Assembly: GCA_030403585.1 (NCBI GenBank)
Contig: JAUEPE010000016.1
Coordinates: 1-64,000, forward strand
Length of the DNA stretch: 64,000 nt
Origin: Frankia sp. RB7
Lineage (GTDB): Bacteria; Pseudomonadota; Alphaproteobacteria; Rhizobiales; Xanthobacteraceae
Direction: 5' to 3'
The notes below the pieces were generated by a model that was given only the letters and a program-made list of their open reading frames with translations, was not told where the DNA came from and ran no database searches. Made by a program: the position numbers and the translations under genes. Below are positions 50,161-60,234 of this stretch, one piece after another. Position 1 is the stretch's first letter. Each line of letters opens with the position of its first letter.

Positions 50161-50230
50161 TAGCCCGGATGGAGCGCAGCGTAATCCGGGGTGGAGCTGT
50201 CCTGGATTGCGCTTCGCTCCATCCGCGCTA
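50161..50230. repeat. 30-bp imperfect inverted repeat (AGCCCGGATGGAGCGCAGCG type)
   Basis: Arms 50161-50190 and 50201-50230 pair over 30 bases with a few mismatches and a ten-base loop. It lies between the convergent Ni/Co transporter and MAPEG genes, 15 bases from each, and could end both transcripts. Confidence 0.8.
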
Positions 50231-50243
50231 CGGTCTCACGCGC

Positions 50244-50642
50244 TTACACCGGCAAGAACTTCTTCAACAACGGCATCAAGAAAATCCCGAGATTGAGCGC
50301 AAAGCCGATGCTCCAGAGGATGGAGCGCAAGGTCGGGCGGTTGCCGAGATAGGTCAGCACATAGGCGATCCGCACGATCAGGAACAGCACCGCGAGCTCG
50401 TCGATCAGGCGCTGCGGCGAGTCCCGGAATTCGGCGAGCAGCACGGCGAAGGCGAAGAACGGAAAGGTCTCGATGCCGTTCTGGTGCGCGCCGAGCGCGC
50501 GCTGCGCGATGGCGTCTTCATAGAATGCGGGATCGCGCGGCCGGGAATTGTCGAACTCGCGAAACCTGATCCATTTGATCGAGGCGATCGTTACGAGATA
50601 GAGCAGCAGCGCTCCGAGAACGCACCATTCCGCGAGTGTCAT
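50244..50642 (-). CDS. MAPEG family membrane protein
   Basis: A 132-residue protein with four TM helices. The motif RALGAHQNGIETFPFFAFAVLLAEF is typical of MAPEG (glutathione transferase-like) bacterial members, and FLIVRIAYVLTYLGNRPTLRSILWSIGFALNL is the C-terminal pair. No substrate is predictable. The start at 50642 (MTLAEWCVLG) is chosen over 50804, whose extension overlaps the divergent hemH gene. Confidence 0.87.
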   Translation of the reverse strand: MTLAEWCVLGALLLYLVTIASIKWIRFREFDNSRPRDPAFYEDAIAQRALGAHQNGIETFPFFAFAVLLAEFRDSPQRLIDELAVLFLIVRIAYVLTYLGNRPTLRSILWSIGFALNLGIFLMPLLKKFLPV

Positions 50643-50724
50643 CTTCCCTCCCCCGCTTGGGGGCAACCCTAGCGAAACCGGCCTCATCTTGACAAGTTCG
50701 GAGCAACGCGCGACGCAACTGACC

Positions 50725-51762
50725 ATGACGACCGTCGCCCCCAACGTTTCAGCGAAATCGGCCGTACCATCGGTCCAGCCACGGATCGGCGTGCTCCTGG
50801 TCAATCTCGGTACGCCCGACTCGGCGGATGCCAGGGGCGTGCGGGTCTATCTCAAGGAATTCCTCAGCGACGCCCGTGTCATCGAGGACCAGGGCCTGAT
50901 CTGGAAAGTCGTGCTGAACGGCATCATCCTGCGCACCCGGCCGCGCGCCAAGGCGCGCGACTACCTGAAGATCTGGAATACGGAGAAGAACGAGTCGCCG
51001 CTGAAGACCATCACCAGGTCGCAGAGCGACAAGCTCGCAGCCGCGCTGTCCGACCGCTCTCATGTCGTCGTGGATTGGGCGATGCGTTACGGCAATCCCT
51101 CGATCCGGTCGCGCATCGAGGCGCTGATCGCGCAGGGCTGCGACCGCATCCTCACCGTGCCCCTCTATCCGCAATATTCCGCCTCGACGTCGGCGACCGT
51201 CTGCGACGAAGTGTTTCGCGTGCTCGCCCGCCTGCGCAACCAGCCGACGCTGCGGGTGACGCCGCCTTACTATGAAGACGAGGTCTATATCGAGGCGCTC
51301 GCTACCTCGATCGAGACGCATCTGGCGACCCTGCCGTTCGAGCCGGAGCTGATCGTCGCCTCTTTCCATGGCATGCCGAAATCCTATGTCGACAAGGGCG
51401 ATCCCTACCAGAGCCACTGCGTCGCCACCACCGAGGCGCTGCGGCGGCGGCTCGGCATGGACGAGACGAAACTGCTGCTGACCTTCCAGTCCCGCTTCGG
51501 GTTCGATGAGTGGCTTCAGCCCTACACCGACAAGACCATGGAGCGTCTGGCGAAAGAAGGCGTGCGCCGCATCGCGGTGGTGACGCCGGGCTTTTCCGCC
51601 GACTGCCTGGAGACGCTGGAGGAGATCGCGCAGGAGAATGCCGAGATCTTCAAGCACAATGGTGGCGAGCAGTTTTCCGCGATCCCCTGCCTCAACGACA
51701 GCGATCCTGGCATGGACGTGATCCGCACGCTGGTGCTGCGCGAGCTTCAGGGCTGGATCTGA
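50725..51762 (+). CDS. hemH: ferrochelatase
   Basis: A 345-residue enzyme inserting Fe2+ into protoporphyrin IX, the last step of haem synthesis. Key segments are GVLLVNLGTPDSAD near the N-terminus, YPQYSASTSAT, the metal-binding His215 in ASFHGMPKSYVDKGDPY and VVTPGFSADCLETLEEI. The start at 50725 (MTTVAPNVSA) is used. The gene is only ten bases before an ABC binding-protein gene in the same direction. The Irr or Fur operators common for haem genes in rhizobia are not apparent. Confidence 0.96.
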   Translation: MTTVAPNVSAKSAVPSVQPRIGVLLVNLGTPDSADARGVRVYLKEFLSDARVIEDQGLIWKVVLNGIILRTRPRAKARDYLKIWNTEKNESPLKTITRSQSDKLAAALSDRSHVVVDWAMRYGNPSIRSRIEALIAQGCDRILTVPLYPQYSASTSATVCDEVFRVLARLRNQPTLRVTPPYYEDEVYIEALATSIETHLATLPFEPELIVASFHGMPKSYVDKGDPYQSHCVATTEALRRRLGMDETKLLLTFQSRFGFDEWLQPYTDKTMERLAKEGVRRIAVVTPGFSADCLETLEEIAQENAEIFKHNGGEQFSAIPCLNDSDPGMDVIRTLVLRELQGWI

Positions 51763-51772
51763 GGAGCGCTCC

Positions 51773-52738
51773 ATGAACCGCCGCGAATGTCTGGCGCTTC
51801 TTGGGACGATCGCCGCGTTGGCGCCCTCCGCGCTGGCGCAGCAGCCGACGACCATGCGACGGCTCGGCGTGCTCACGGTCACTGAAGATGACGTGATCGG
51901 GCAGGCTCCCCTTGCCGAAGCACTCGCCGCCCATGGCTGGAAGGAAGCGGCCAACCTGCAAATCGACTGGCGCAGCGGCGACGGCGACAGGCCGCGGATC
52001 GCGAAGTTCGCGGAGGAGCTGGTCGCGCTCAAGCCCGATGTCTTGTTCGCGATCGGTACGCCCTCGGTCGAGGAACTGCAGAAGCGTACGGCGACGACGC
52101 CGATCGTCTTCGCCGTGATCACCGACCCTGTCAGCCAGGGCTTTGTCAAGAACCTCGCCCATCCCGGTGGCAATCTCACCGGCTTCACTGACTATGACGG
52201 CCCTCTCGCCGGCAAGTGGCTGGACCTGCTGACGCAGATCCAGCCAAGGGTCTCCCGCGTCTTTGTCGTCTACAATCCCGCGACCGCGCCTTTCGCCGGC
52301 CTCATGTTGCGCACGATCGAGCAGGCAGGACGCGCGCTTCATGTGGCAGTCGAGCCCGCGCCGGTCCACGACGCAGCCTCGCTTGCCGCGCTGGCCTCGC
52401 ACGGAGATGGCGGCTTCCTGGTGCTGCCCGACTTCTTCACCATGGCCAATCGCACGCCTCTGCTCGCGGCCGTTGCGCAAGCGCGGGCGCCGGCGATGTT
52501 CTGGAGCCGCATCTTCGTCGACGAGGGTGGGCTGATGTCCTACAGCACCGACAGCGCCGAGCAGCTACACCGTGCCGCCAGCTACATCGACCGCATCCTC
52601 AGGGGCGCGCCGGCGGCCGACCTGCCGGTGCAGAATCCCACCAAATTCGAACTGGCGATCAACCTGAAGACAGCCAAGGCGATTGGCGTCACGCTTCCCC
52701 CAAGCATGCTCGCAACCGCGAACGATGTCATCGAGTAG
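51773..52738 (+). CDS. orphan ABC-type substrate-binding protein (DUF534/ABC_sub_bind family)
   Basis: A 321-residue periplasmic protein with a signal peptide (MNRRECLALLGTIAALAPSALA). The family pattern follows: RRLGVLTV, EALAAHGWKEAANLQIDWR, DVLFAIGTPSVEELQKRT, PIVFAVITDPVSQGFVKNLAHPGGNLTGFT. The fold resembles Leu/Ile/Val-type binding proteins. No permease or ATPase is nearby. In rhizobia these orphans are very numerous and their ligands unknown. It is probably transcribed from hemH. Confidence 0.88.
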   Translation: MNRRECLALLGTIAALAPSALAQQPTTMRRLGVLTVTEDDVIGQAPLAEALAAHGWKEAANLQIDWRSGDGDRPRIAKFAEELVALKPDVLFAIGTPSVEELQKRTATTPIVFAVITDPVSQGFVKNLAHPGGNLTGFTDYDGPLAGKWLDLLTQIQPRVSRVFVVYNPATAPFAGLMLRTIEQAGRALHVAVEPAPVHDAASLAALASHGDGGFLVLPDFFTMANRTPLLAAVAQARAPAMFWSRIFVDEGGLMSYSTDSAEQLHRAASYIDRILRGAPAADLPVQNPTKFELAINLKTAKAIGVTLPPSMLATANDVIE

Positions 52739-52948
52739 CGGTGTAAATCGTTAACTTTTGCGGCTAGGTCTGCGTCTGGACGCTTTCAAGAGGCCCTTCG
52801 CAAATACATAATCGTGACCGTTCCCTCTCCGTGCGTCTTGTGCAGAATCGCGTGAATGCCGACGTTACTCGCGACCGCTGAACCGGTAGGGTCGTGATCC
52901 CGACCAATGACAGCGCGGGAAAGGGCTTTTTCCCGCCTTGGAGGAAAT

Positions 52949-53953
52949 ATGAGCGGCTTCGACATTTTCGCGATTGTTCTGGTATTGCTTGTCATCGTCA
53001 CGCTGATTGCCGGCGTGAAAACGGTGCCGCAGGGCTATGACTGGACCATCGAGCGTTTCGGCAAATATACCCAGACGCTGAGCCCCGGGCTCAATCTGAT
53101 CGTGCCCTATTTCGACCGCGTCGGGCGCAAGATCAACATGATGGAGCAGGTGATCAACATTCCCGAGCAGGAGGTCATCACCAAGGACAATGCCACCGTG
53201 ACGGTGGATGGCGTCGCCTTCTTCCAGGTGTTCGATGCGGCGAAGGCGAGCTACGAGGTCTCCAACCTCGAGCAGGCGATCATCGTGCTGACCATGACCA
53301 ACATCCGATCTGTGATGGGCTCGATGGATCTCGATCAGGTGCTCTCGCACCGTGACGAGATCAACGAACGCCTGTTGCGCGTGGTCGATGCCGCGGTGTC
53401 GCCGTGGGGCCTCAAGGTCAATCGCATCGAGATCAAGGATATCGTGCCGCCCGCCGACCTCGTCGAAGCGATGGGCCGGCAGATGAAGGCCGAGCGCGTC
53501 AAGCGCGCCGACATCCTTCAGGCCGAAGGCGCGCGTCAGTCCGAGATTCTGCGCGCCGAGGGTGCCAAGCAGGGTCAGATTCTGCAAGCCGAAGGCCGCC
53601 GTGAGGCCGCCTTCCGCGATGCCGAAGCGCGCGAGCGATCGGCGGAAGCCGAGGCGAAGGCCACGCAAATGGTCAGCGAGGCCATCGCCAAGGGCGACGT
53701 GGCGGCGTTGAATTACTTTATCGCCGACAAATACATCAAGGCGTTCGGCCAATTTGCGGATTCGCCGAACCAGAAGATCATCATGCTGCCGATCGAGGCC
53801 ACGAGCTTGCTAGGTTCGCTCGCCGGCATCGGCGAGATTGCGAAGGCGACGTTCGGCGAAAGTGCTGTATCCGCGGCCGCCGCCGCTCGCCGCGGCGGCT
53901 CGGTGCCATCCTCCGCACCTACGCCGCCGGCCGTGCCGCCGCGGCAGGGATAG
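52949..53953 (+). CDS. SPFH/band-7 (stomatin-like, QmcA-type) membrane protein
   Basis: A 334-residue protein with one N-terminal TM helix (FDIFAIVLVLLVIVTLIAG), the SPFH domain (about 30-190: VPQGYDWTIERFGKYTQTLSPGLN and INIPEQEVITKDNATVTVDGV), then a charged coiled coil (ILQAEGARQSEILRAEGAKQ) and a Ser/Pro/Ala tail. Such proteins form large oligomeric rings on the inner membrane and help quality control by FtsH. GGAGG before 52949 fixes the start. The next gene is NfeD, its usual partner. Confidence 0.93.
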   Translation: MSGFDIFAIVLVLLVIVTLIAGVKTVPQGYDWTIERFGKYTQTLSPGLNLIVPYFDRVGRKINMMEQVINIPEQEVITKDNATVTVDGVAFFQVFDAAKASYEVSNLEQAIIVLTMTNIRSVMGSMDLDQVLSHRDEINERLLRVVDAAVSPWGLKVNRIEIKDIVPPADLVEAMGRQMKAERVKRADILQAEGARQSEILRAEGAKQGQILQAEGRREAAFRDAEARERSAEAEAKATQMVSEAIAKGDVAALNYFIADKYIKAFGQFADSPNQKIIMLPIEATSLLGSLAGIGEIAKATFGESAVSAAAAARRGGSVPSSAPTPPAVPPRQG

Positions 53954-54007
53954 GATCTGCGCATGGCCTTCCGATAAGGTCATGCGCCAATTTTTGGAGG
54001 TCGTGTC

Positions 54008-54451
54008 ATGACCGACATGTTCATATCGCTCGGCACCTGGAACTGGTTGATCTTCGGCTTCGTCCTGATGGCGCTGGAGGTCATCGCGCCGGGCGTGTTC
54101 CTGTTCTGGCTCGGGCTGGCCGCGTTGCTGGTCGGTCTGATCTCGTTCGCTGTCGTCATATCGTGGCAGATCCAGCTCGTGATGTTCGCGGTGTTCGCGG
54201 CCGCCGCCGTGCCGGTGTGGCGCCGGCTCGCCCGGCCGAAGCCGGATTCGAGCGCCAGCCCCTTCCTCAACAAGCGCAGCGAGGCGCTGCTGGGCCGCGA
54301 GTTCACGCTGGAGAAGCCGATCATCGACGGCAACGGCACCATGCGCATCGGCGACACGGTGTGGCGCGTGGCAGGCCCGGACACGCCGGCAGGCACGCGT
54401 GTGAAGGTGGTGCAGGTGGACGGCGCGAATTTGACGGTTGCAGCGGCGTAG
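54008..54451 (+). CDS. NfeD family membrane protein
   Basis: A 147-residue protein with three TM helices (TWNWLIFGFVLMALEVIAPGVFLFWLGLAALLVGLISF and WQIQLVMFAVFAAAAVPVW) and a C-terminal OB-fold domain (GREFTLEKPIIDGNGTMRIGDTVWRVAGPDTPAGTRVKVV). It works with the stomatin-like protein encoded 54 bases upstream in membrane quality control. The pair is one of the most conserved prokaryotic gene neighbourhoods. Confidence 0.92.
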   Translation: MTDMFISLGTWNWLIFGFVLMALEVIAPGVFLFWLGLAALLVGLISFAVVISWQIQLVMFAVFAAAAVPVWRRLARPKPDSSASPFLNKRSEALLGREFTLEKPIIDGNGTMRIGDTVWRVAGPDTPAGTRVKVVQVDGANLTVAAA

Positions 54452-54456
54452 TCCTC

Positions 54457-54476
54457 CGTCATTGCGAGCAATGACG
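54457..54476. repeat. minimal CGTCATTG...CAATGACG palindrome
   Basis: CGTCATTG and CAATGACG flank four bases (CGAG). It has the same terminal words as the larger repeats at 55472-55538 and 60235-60323 but lacks their centre, as if internally deleted. It lies between the convergent NfeD and HxlR genes and can serve as a small terminator stem. Confidence 0.65.
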
Positions 54477-54502
54477 AGTTTGTTGGGGCGGCGTCGGCAG
54501 AC

Positions 54503-54838
54503 CTAGACGCCGCTCTTGCTATGCCACCTCTCCGCAAACCTGTGCAACGGCATGAATGTCTCGCACAGCTCTCGCCCGAGCGCCGTCAGGCCATAGCCGC
54601 CATCGCCCAGCTCGACGAACCCCGCCTCGCGTAACTCCGTCAGCCGGGCCTGTAGCACCGTCGGTGAAGCCTCATCACAGGCCGTGCGCAGTGCGCGGGA
54701 GGTGAGAGTTGCGTCGCGCAACTCCCACAGGATGCGAAGGGACCAGCGCTGGCCGAGCAGGTCGAGCAGCGTCATGATCGGTCGCCCGGTTCGCGAGCCA
54801 CGCACGCGGCGTTTTTTGGAGTCGGCCTGCTTTGCCAT
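54503..54838 (-). CDS. HxlR family transcriptional regulator
   Basis: A 111-residue winged-helix protein. Residues about 20-90 show MTLLDLLGQRWSLRILWELRDATLTSRALRTACDEASPTVLQARLTELREAGFVE, which is the HxlR core. A basic N-terminus (KQADSKKRRVRGSRTGR) may add DNA contacts. The start at 54838 has GAGGG seven bases upstream, while the ATG at 54856 adds six residues. It is divergent from a carboxymuconolactone decarboxylase-like gene, with two strong palindromes between them, so it probably represses both. Confidence 0.87.
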   Translation of the reverse strand: MAKQADSKKRRVRGSRTGRPIMTLLDLLGQRWSLRILWELRDATLTSRALRTACDEASPTVLQARLTELREAGFVELGDGGYGLTALGRELCETFMPLHRFAERWHSKSGV

Positions 54839-54857
54839 CGAAGCCCTCTTGCGCATC

Positions 54858-54898
54858 GCTACAGAAAGTGTAGCGTGTTGCTACGATAAATGTAGCAA
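54858..54898. promoter_or_regulatory. twin palindromic operators between divergent genes
   Basis: GCTACA-N5-TGTAGC (54858-54874) and TTGCTAC-N7-GTAGCAA (54878-54898) are two perfect inverted repeats built from the same GCTAC/GTAGC half-site. Their centres are 22 bases apart, about two helical turns, so two dimers would bind on the same DNA face. They fill the 72-base gap between the HxlR gene and its divergent neighbour. Confidence 0.8.
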
Positions 54899-54910
54899 TA
54901 GAAGCGTCCC

Positions 54911-55468
54911 GTGTCCCAGCCGATGCCGCGTATCGCTCCGCTCGTGCCGCCTTATCCCCCGGAGATCCAGGCGCAGTTCGACCGCATCATGCGCGGCGCG
55001 CCGCCGCTGGTGCTGTTCCGGGTGATGGCCGGCCACACCCGCGCCTGGGACAAGTTTCGCGCCGGCGGTTTGCTCGATCCCGGGCCGCTGTCGTTGCGCC
55101 AGCGCGAGATCGTCATCGATCGCACCTGTGCGCTGAACAAGTGTGAGTATGAATGGGGCGTGCATGTCGCGGTTTTTGCCGCGCCGGCAAAACTCACCGA
55201 GGATGAGGTCCGCACGACTGTTGCGGGCGACGCGAATTCACCCTGCTGGTCACCGGCCGAGCAGGCGCTGATCGCCGCGGTGGACGCGCTGCATCACCGC
55301 TCGACCTTCATCGACGCCGAGTTTGCCGCGCTATCGGCGCATTACGACGAGGCGCAGATTTTGGAGATCATGCTGCTGTGCGGCTTTTACCGCACGGTGT
55401 CGTATCTGGCGAATGGGCTCCGATTGCCGCTGGAGGAGAAGGCGGCGCGGTTTCCGGCGCAAGCCTAA
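54911..55468 (+). CDS. carboxymuconolactone decarboxylase family protein (AhpD-like)
   Basis: A 185-residue all-helical protein of the CMD/AhpD fold. The core is LSLRQREIVIDRTCALNKCEYEWGVHVAVFAA, where the Cys-x-x-x-Cys usual in AhpD-type peroxidase partners is present only as C-ALNK-C and the Glu/His of the proton relay remain. The C-terminal half has EIMLLCGFYRTVSYLANGLRLPLE. It starts at GTG 54911, is controlled by the adjacent operators, and its substrate is unknown. It may respond to an electrophile or quinone sensed by the HxlR protein. Confidence 0.85.
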   Translation: MSQPMPRIAPLVPPYPPEIQAQFDRIMRGAPPLVLFRVMAGHTRAWDKFRAGGLLDPGPLSLRQREIVIDRTCALNKCEYEWGVHVAVFAAPAKLTEDEVRTTVAGDANSPCWSPAEQALIAAVDALHHRSTFIDAEFAALSAHYDEAQILEIMLLCGFYRTVSYLANGLRLPLEEKAARFPAQA

Positions 55469-55471
55469 CCG

Positions 55472-55538
55472 CCGTCATTGCGAGGAGCGAAGCGACGAAG
55501 CAATCCAGAGTCTTTCCGCCGAGAACTCGCAATGACGG
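55472..55538. repeat. CCGTCATTGCGAG inverted-repeat element (copy 1)
   Basis: Perfect 13-bp ends, CCGTCATTGCGAG (55472-55484) and CTCGCAATGACGG (55526-55538), flank GAGCG-AAGCAATCCAG. The same ends and the AAGCAATCCAG word recur at 60235-60323. It separates two convergent genes. Confidence 0.85.
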
Positions 55539-55556
55539 AGGAGAGAGCTGCGTGCC

Positions 55557-56564
55557 TTAAGCCACGCCAGCCCGCAGCAGATCGTGCAGATGCACGATGC
55601 CCACCACCTTGTCCGCCTCGGTCACGACCAGCGTCGTGATTTTTCGCGCGTTGAGCACCTCGATCATCTCGCTGGCGAGCATCGAGGGCGGCACGGTCTT
55701 CGGCTGTCTGGTCATGATGTCGTCGACCGATGCCGTCAGCAGGTCGGGCCGCATGTGGCGGCGCAAATCGCCGTCGGTGATGATGCCAACGGCCTCGTTG
55801 GCGGTGTTGACGATGCAGACGCAGCCGAGACCCTTGGCCGACATCTCCATCACCGCGTCCGACATCTTGGTGCCTTCAGGCTTTACCGGGATCTCCGCGC
55901 CGGTGCGCATGTAGTCGCGGACGAATTTCAGCATCGCGCCCAGTTTGCCGCCGGGATGGAAATGGGCGAATTCCAGCGCGGTGAAGCCGCGGCCTTCGAG
56001 CAGCGCAATGGCGATGGCATCGCCGATCGCGACCTGCATCATGGTCGAGGTGGTCGGCGCCAGATTGTGCGGGCAGGCCTCGCGCGCCTTCGGCAGCTCG
56101 ATCACGATGTCAGCGGCGTGGCCCAGCGAGGACACCGCGTTCGAGGTCACCGCGATCATCGGGATCGCGAAGCGCGCCGAATAATTCACGAGGGTCTTCA
56201 TCTCCGGCTGCTCGCCGGACCAGGACAGCGCCATGATGACGTCGTCGGTGGTGATCATGCCGAGGTCGCCATGGGCGGCTTCAGCGGTGTGAACGAAGAA
56301 GGCCGGCGTGCCGGTCGAGGCCAGGGTCGCTGCGATCTTGCGCGCCATGTGGCCGGACTTGCCGAGCCCGGTGACGATAACGCGGCCCTTGGCGTTGCGG
56401 ATCAGGTCGACCGCCCTGGCGAACGCCTCGCCGAGCGGACCGCGCAGGGCGGCGGCGAGCGCGTTGATGCCGCCGCTCTCGGTCTCCAGCGTGCGGAGCG
56501 CGGATTCGACGCTTGTCGGGGTGGGGCCGGATGATTGGGTCATCAGCGGTTTCGAGCTCGGCAT
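55557..56564 (-). CDS. kdsD: arabinose-5-phosphate isomerase (KpsF/GutQ/KdsD family)
   Basis: A 335-residue enzyme interconverting ribulose-5-phosphate and arabinose-5-phosphate, the first step to Kdo for lipopolysaccharide. The N-terminal SIS domain (about 45-190) has VTGLGKSGHMARKIAATLASTGTPAFFVH and GMITTDDVIMALSWSGEQPEM. Two CBS domains (about 215-330) contain GCVCIVNTANEAVGIITDGDLRRHM and KITTLVVTEADKVVGIVHLHDLL. The start at 56564 (MPSSKPLMTQ) gives the normal length; 56543 is possible. Confidence 0.93.
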   Translation of the reverse strand: MPSSKPLMTQSSGPTPTSVESALRTLETESGGINALAAALRGPLGEAFARAVDLIRNAKGRVIVTGLGKSGHMARKIAATLASTGTPAFFVHTAEAAHGDLGMITTDDVIMALSWSGEQPEMKTLVNYSARFAIPMIAVTSNAVSSLGHAADIVIELPKAREACPHNLAPTTSTMMQVAIGDAIAIALLEGRGFTALEFAHFHPGGKLGAMLKFVRDYMRTGAEIPVKPEGTKMSDAVMEMSAKGLGCVCIVNTANEAVGIITDGDLRRHMRPDLLTASVDDIMTRQPKTVPPSMLASEMIEVLNARKITTLVVTEADKVVGIVHLHDLLRAGVA

Positions 56565-56757
56565 GTTCTGGTCCAGGGAGGTGGGGCGTCGGCCCGTTGC
56601 CGGCCTGCTTAGCACGCCCCGGCCCGTGAGGCGACGCGAGCCCCAAAACCCTCAACGGGTCATTAACCATAATTGTTTTAACTCCATTAACGATGGTTCC
56701 TGCGTGTTCGCGAAGGGCCATCGAAGAAGTGTCTGATTTCGTTGGAGTTATTTCATC

Positions 56758-58500
56758 GTGGGGTCGCCTCCAGGTAGGGGCCGGAGCAGTCGCGCGTACG
56801 TCTTTCGCGCCGCTTTGCCATGCCTGCTGCTGACCGCACTGGAATTGGGCCCGGCGGCCGCCCAGAGCCTGACGCCCGACCTGTTCAATCCCAACCGCGG
56901 CGGCTTCGTCGCGCCCGACATGCTGCCGACGCGCCGCACGGCCGGTGTGCCGCAGGCGCCCTCGGACGCGATCCCGATGCCGCCGGATCCCAACGACGAT
57001 CCGCGCAAGAGAAGCGAGACACCCGCGCCGTCGCGTATCGGCCAGGTCCCGACCTATGGCCTGCCCGCAGCGAACGGCGCGAGCAGCTCCGGCTACGACT
57101 CGCTCAATCGCAAGCGCCAGCAGCCAAAGCTTTATCCCGGACAGCTGAAGCCAAAGAAGCCCGCAGGTCCGGGCTCGCCGGTGCCGCCCGCAACACCCGC
57201 AGCGGGCCTTGGCCCGCCACGCATTGCGCCGCCGCCGTCGGAGACCGCGAACAAGGCGCCGGTGCCGCCGGCGATGGCGGGCACCGTGCCCGGCCAGCCT
57301 TTGCGCCGCCGTCTCAAGGCCGATGATGATGCGTTCGGCGCGGTCGGCGATTACGCCGGCAGCTTCCTGATCAAAGGCGGCCTCGAGCTCTCCACCGGCT
57401 ACGACACCAATCCTGCGCGCCTGCAGAAACCGATCGGCTCGCCGGTCTATGTGGTTGCGCCCGACCTGCTCGTGCAGTCCGACTGGGAGCGCCACGCGCT
57501 GGTCGCGGATTTGCGCGGCTCGTTCTCCGGCTACACCAACAACATGCCGGCGACGATCGACGGTCTTGCCTCGCCGTCGCCGGTCGAGATCAACCGCCCC
57601 GATTTCACCGGCCATGTCGACGGCCGCTTCGACGTCGATCGCGACCTGAAGCTGACTTCGCAGCTGCGCCTGAGGCTCGCGACCGACAATCCCGGCAGCC
57701 CGAACGTGCAGGCGGGTCTCCAGAAATATCCGATCTACGCCACCTATGGCGGCACCTTCGGCTTCGACCAGACGTTCAATCGCTTCCAGCTCGCGGCCGG
57801 CGCCACCATCGATCGCACCGCTTACACCGACTCCAAGCTCACCGACGGCTCGACCTTCAGCAATGACGACCGCGACTTCAACCAGTATGGCGGCGTCGGG
57901 CGTTTCTCCTACGAGCTGAAGCCGGGCCTCAAGCCGTTCGTCGAGATCGAGGGCGACAACCGCGTCCACGACCAGGCCGCCGACCGCAACGGCTATCTGC
58001 GTGATTCATCCGGCGGCTATGCCAAGGTCGGCTCGTCCTTTGAATTCTCGCGCATCCTCACCGGCGAGATCTCGGTCGGCTATTCCGCGCGCAATTATGT
58101 CGACCCGCGGTTGAGCCAGCTCGTGGGCTTCCTGACCTCGGGCTCGCTGATCTGGAACGCGAGCGGGCTGACGACGGTGAAATTCAACACCGACACGCAG
58201 ATCGCGGAAACCACGATCCCCGGCTCCTCCGGCGTGCTGGTGCACACCTATGCCGCCGAAGTCGATCACGACTTCCGCCGCTGGCTCACCGCGGTCGGCA
58301 AGTTCACCTACGGCACCTACGACTACCAGGGCCAGAATCGCAACGACAAGACCTACTCGATCGAAGGCAATCTGATCTACAAGCTCAACCGCAACGTCTG
58401 GATCAAGAGCACGCTGCGGCATGACATCCTGGATTCGAACCAGCCGGGCTCTAGCTCGCAGGGCACGGTGGTGATGCTGGGGGTTAGGTTGCAGAATTAG
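56758..58500 (+). CDS. outer-membrane beta-barrel protein (BBP2-type)
   Basis: A 580-residue protein with a signal-peptide-like N-terminus (FRAALPCLLLTALELGPAAAQ), a Pro-rich linker (about 40-170), and a C-terminal barrel of about 400 residues. The barrel has alternating aromatic/polar strands (GGLELSTGYDTNPARL, VVAPDLLVQSDWERHALVADLRGSFSGY) and ends VVMLGVRLQN, an aromatic-poor terminal strand. It starts at GTG 56758; no better start is seen. It may be a barrel for an exopolysaccharide or an envelope porin. Function is unassigned. Confidence 0.8.
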   Translation: MGSPPGRGRSSRAYVFRAALPCLLLTALELGPAAAQSLTPDLFNPNRGGFVAPDMLPTRRTAGVPQAPSDAIPMPPDPNDDPRKRSETPAPSRIGQVPTYGLPAANGASSSGYDSLNRKRQQPKLYPGQLKPKKPAGPGSPVPPATPAAGLGPPRIAPPPSETANKAPVPPAMAGTVPGQPLRRRLKADDDAFGAVGDYAGSFLIKGGLELSTGYDTNPARLQKPIGSPVYVVAPDLLVQSDWERHALVADLRGSFSGYTNNMPATIDGLASPSPVEINRPDFTGHVDGRFDVDRDLKLTSQLRLRLATDNPGSPNVQAGLQKYPIYATYGGTFGFDQTFNRFQLAAGATIDRTAYTDSKLTDGSTFSNDDRDFNQYGGVGRFSYELKPGLKPFVEIEGDNRVHDQAADRNGYLRDSSGGYAKVGSSFEFSRILTGEISVGYSARNYVDPRLSQLVGFLTSGSLIWNASGLTTVKFNTDTQIAETTIPGSSGVLVHTYAAEVDHDFRRWLTAVGKFTYGTYDYQGQNRNDKTYSIEGNLIYKLNRNVWIKSTLRHDILDSNQPGSSSQGTVVMLGVRLQN

Positions 58501-58543
58501 ACCGCTGCCCAATCATGGGCGTTGGCGTAGCCAAACCTCAGGT

Positions 58544-58732
58544 GTCGTCCTGGCGAACCAGGCTGTGTGAAAAGTCGATCGCGGCAAGACTCCACAGAAT
58601 AAGACTCTATGCCGCATCGTTTATCAGCGTCTCGCGAGAAGACTCCTTTCTCTGAAGCGTCCGCGAAAGAATTTGATTCTAGCTCAAGATGACAGCGCCG
58701 ACTTTTCACACAGCCTGTTTCGCCAGGACGAC
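58544..58732. mobile_element. 189-bp MITE-like element with 34-bp terminal inverted repeats
   Basis: The ends at 58544-58577 and 58699-58732 are inverted over 34 bases with one mismatch and contain GGCTGTGTGAAAAGTCG, a type of sequence seen at insertion-sequence termini. The 121-base centre has no open frame of note and holds small palindromes (TCTCGCGAGA, GCGGCA/TGCCGC). It sits between two convergent genes, five bases from the gltD stop, a typical harmless site for a non-autonomous transposon. A flanking target duplication is not evident. Confidence 0.7.
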
Positions 58733-58737
58733 AATAG

Positions 58738-60189
<1,452 letters not shown>

Positions 60190-60234
60190 TAAACCCGAAG
60201 TCCCTGCCGCTTAAATCCGTTCTGTTTCTTCTCG

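Noticed and set aside
56281..57969. 562-codon minus-strand frame across the isomerase/barrel boundary
   Set aside because: It overlaps kdsD in another frame and the barrel gene in antisense. Its arginine- and alanine-rich composition is that of a shadow frame.
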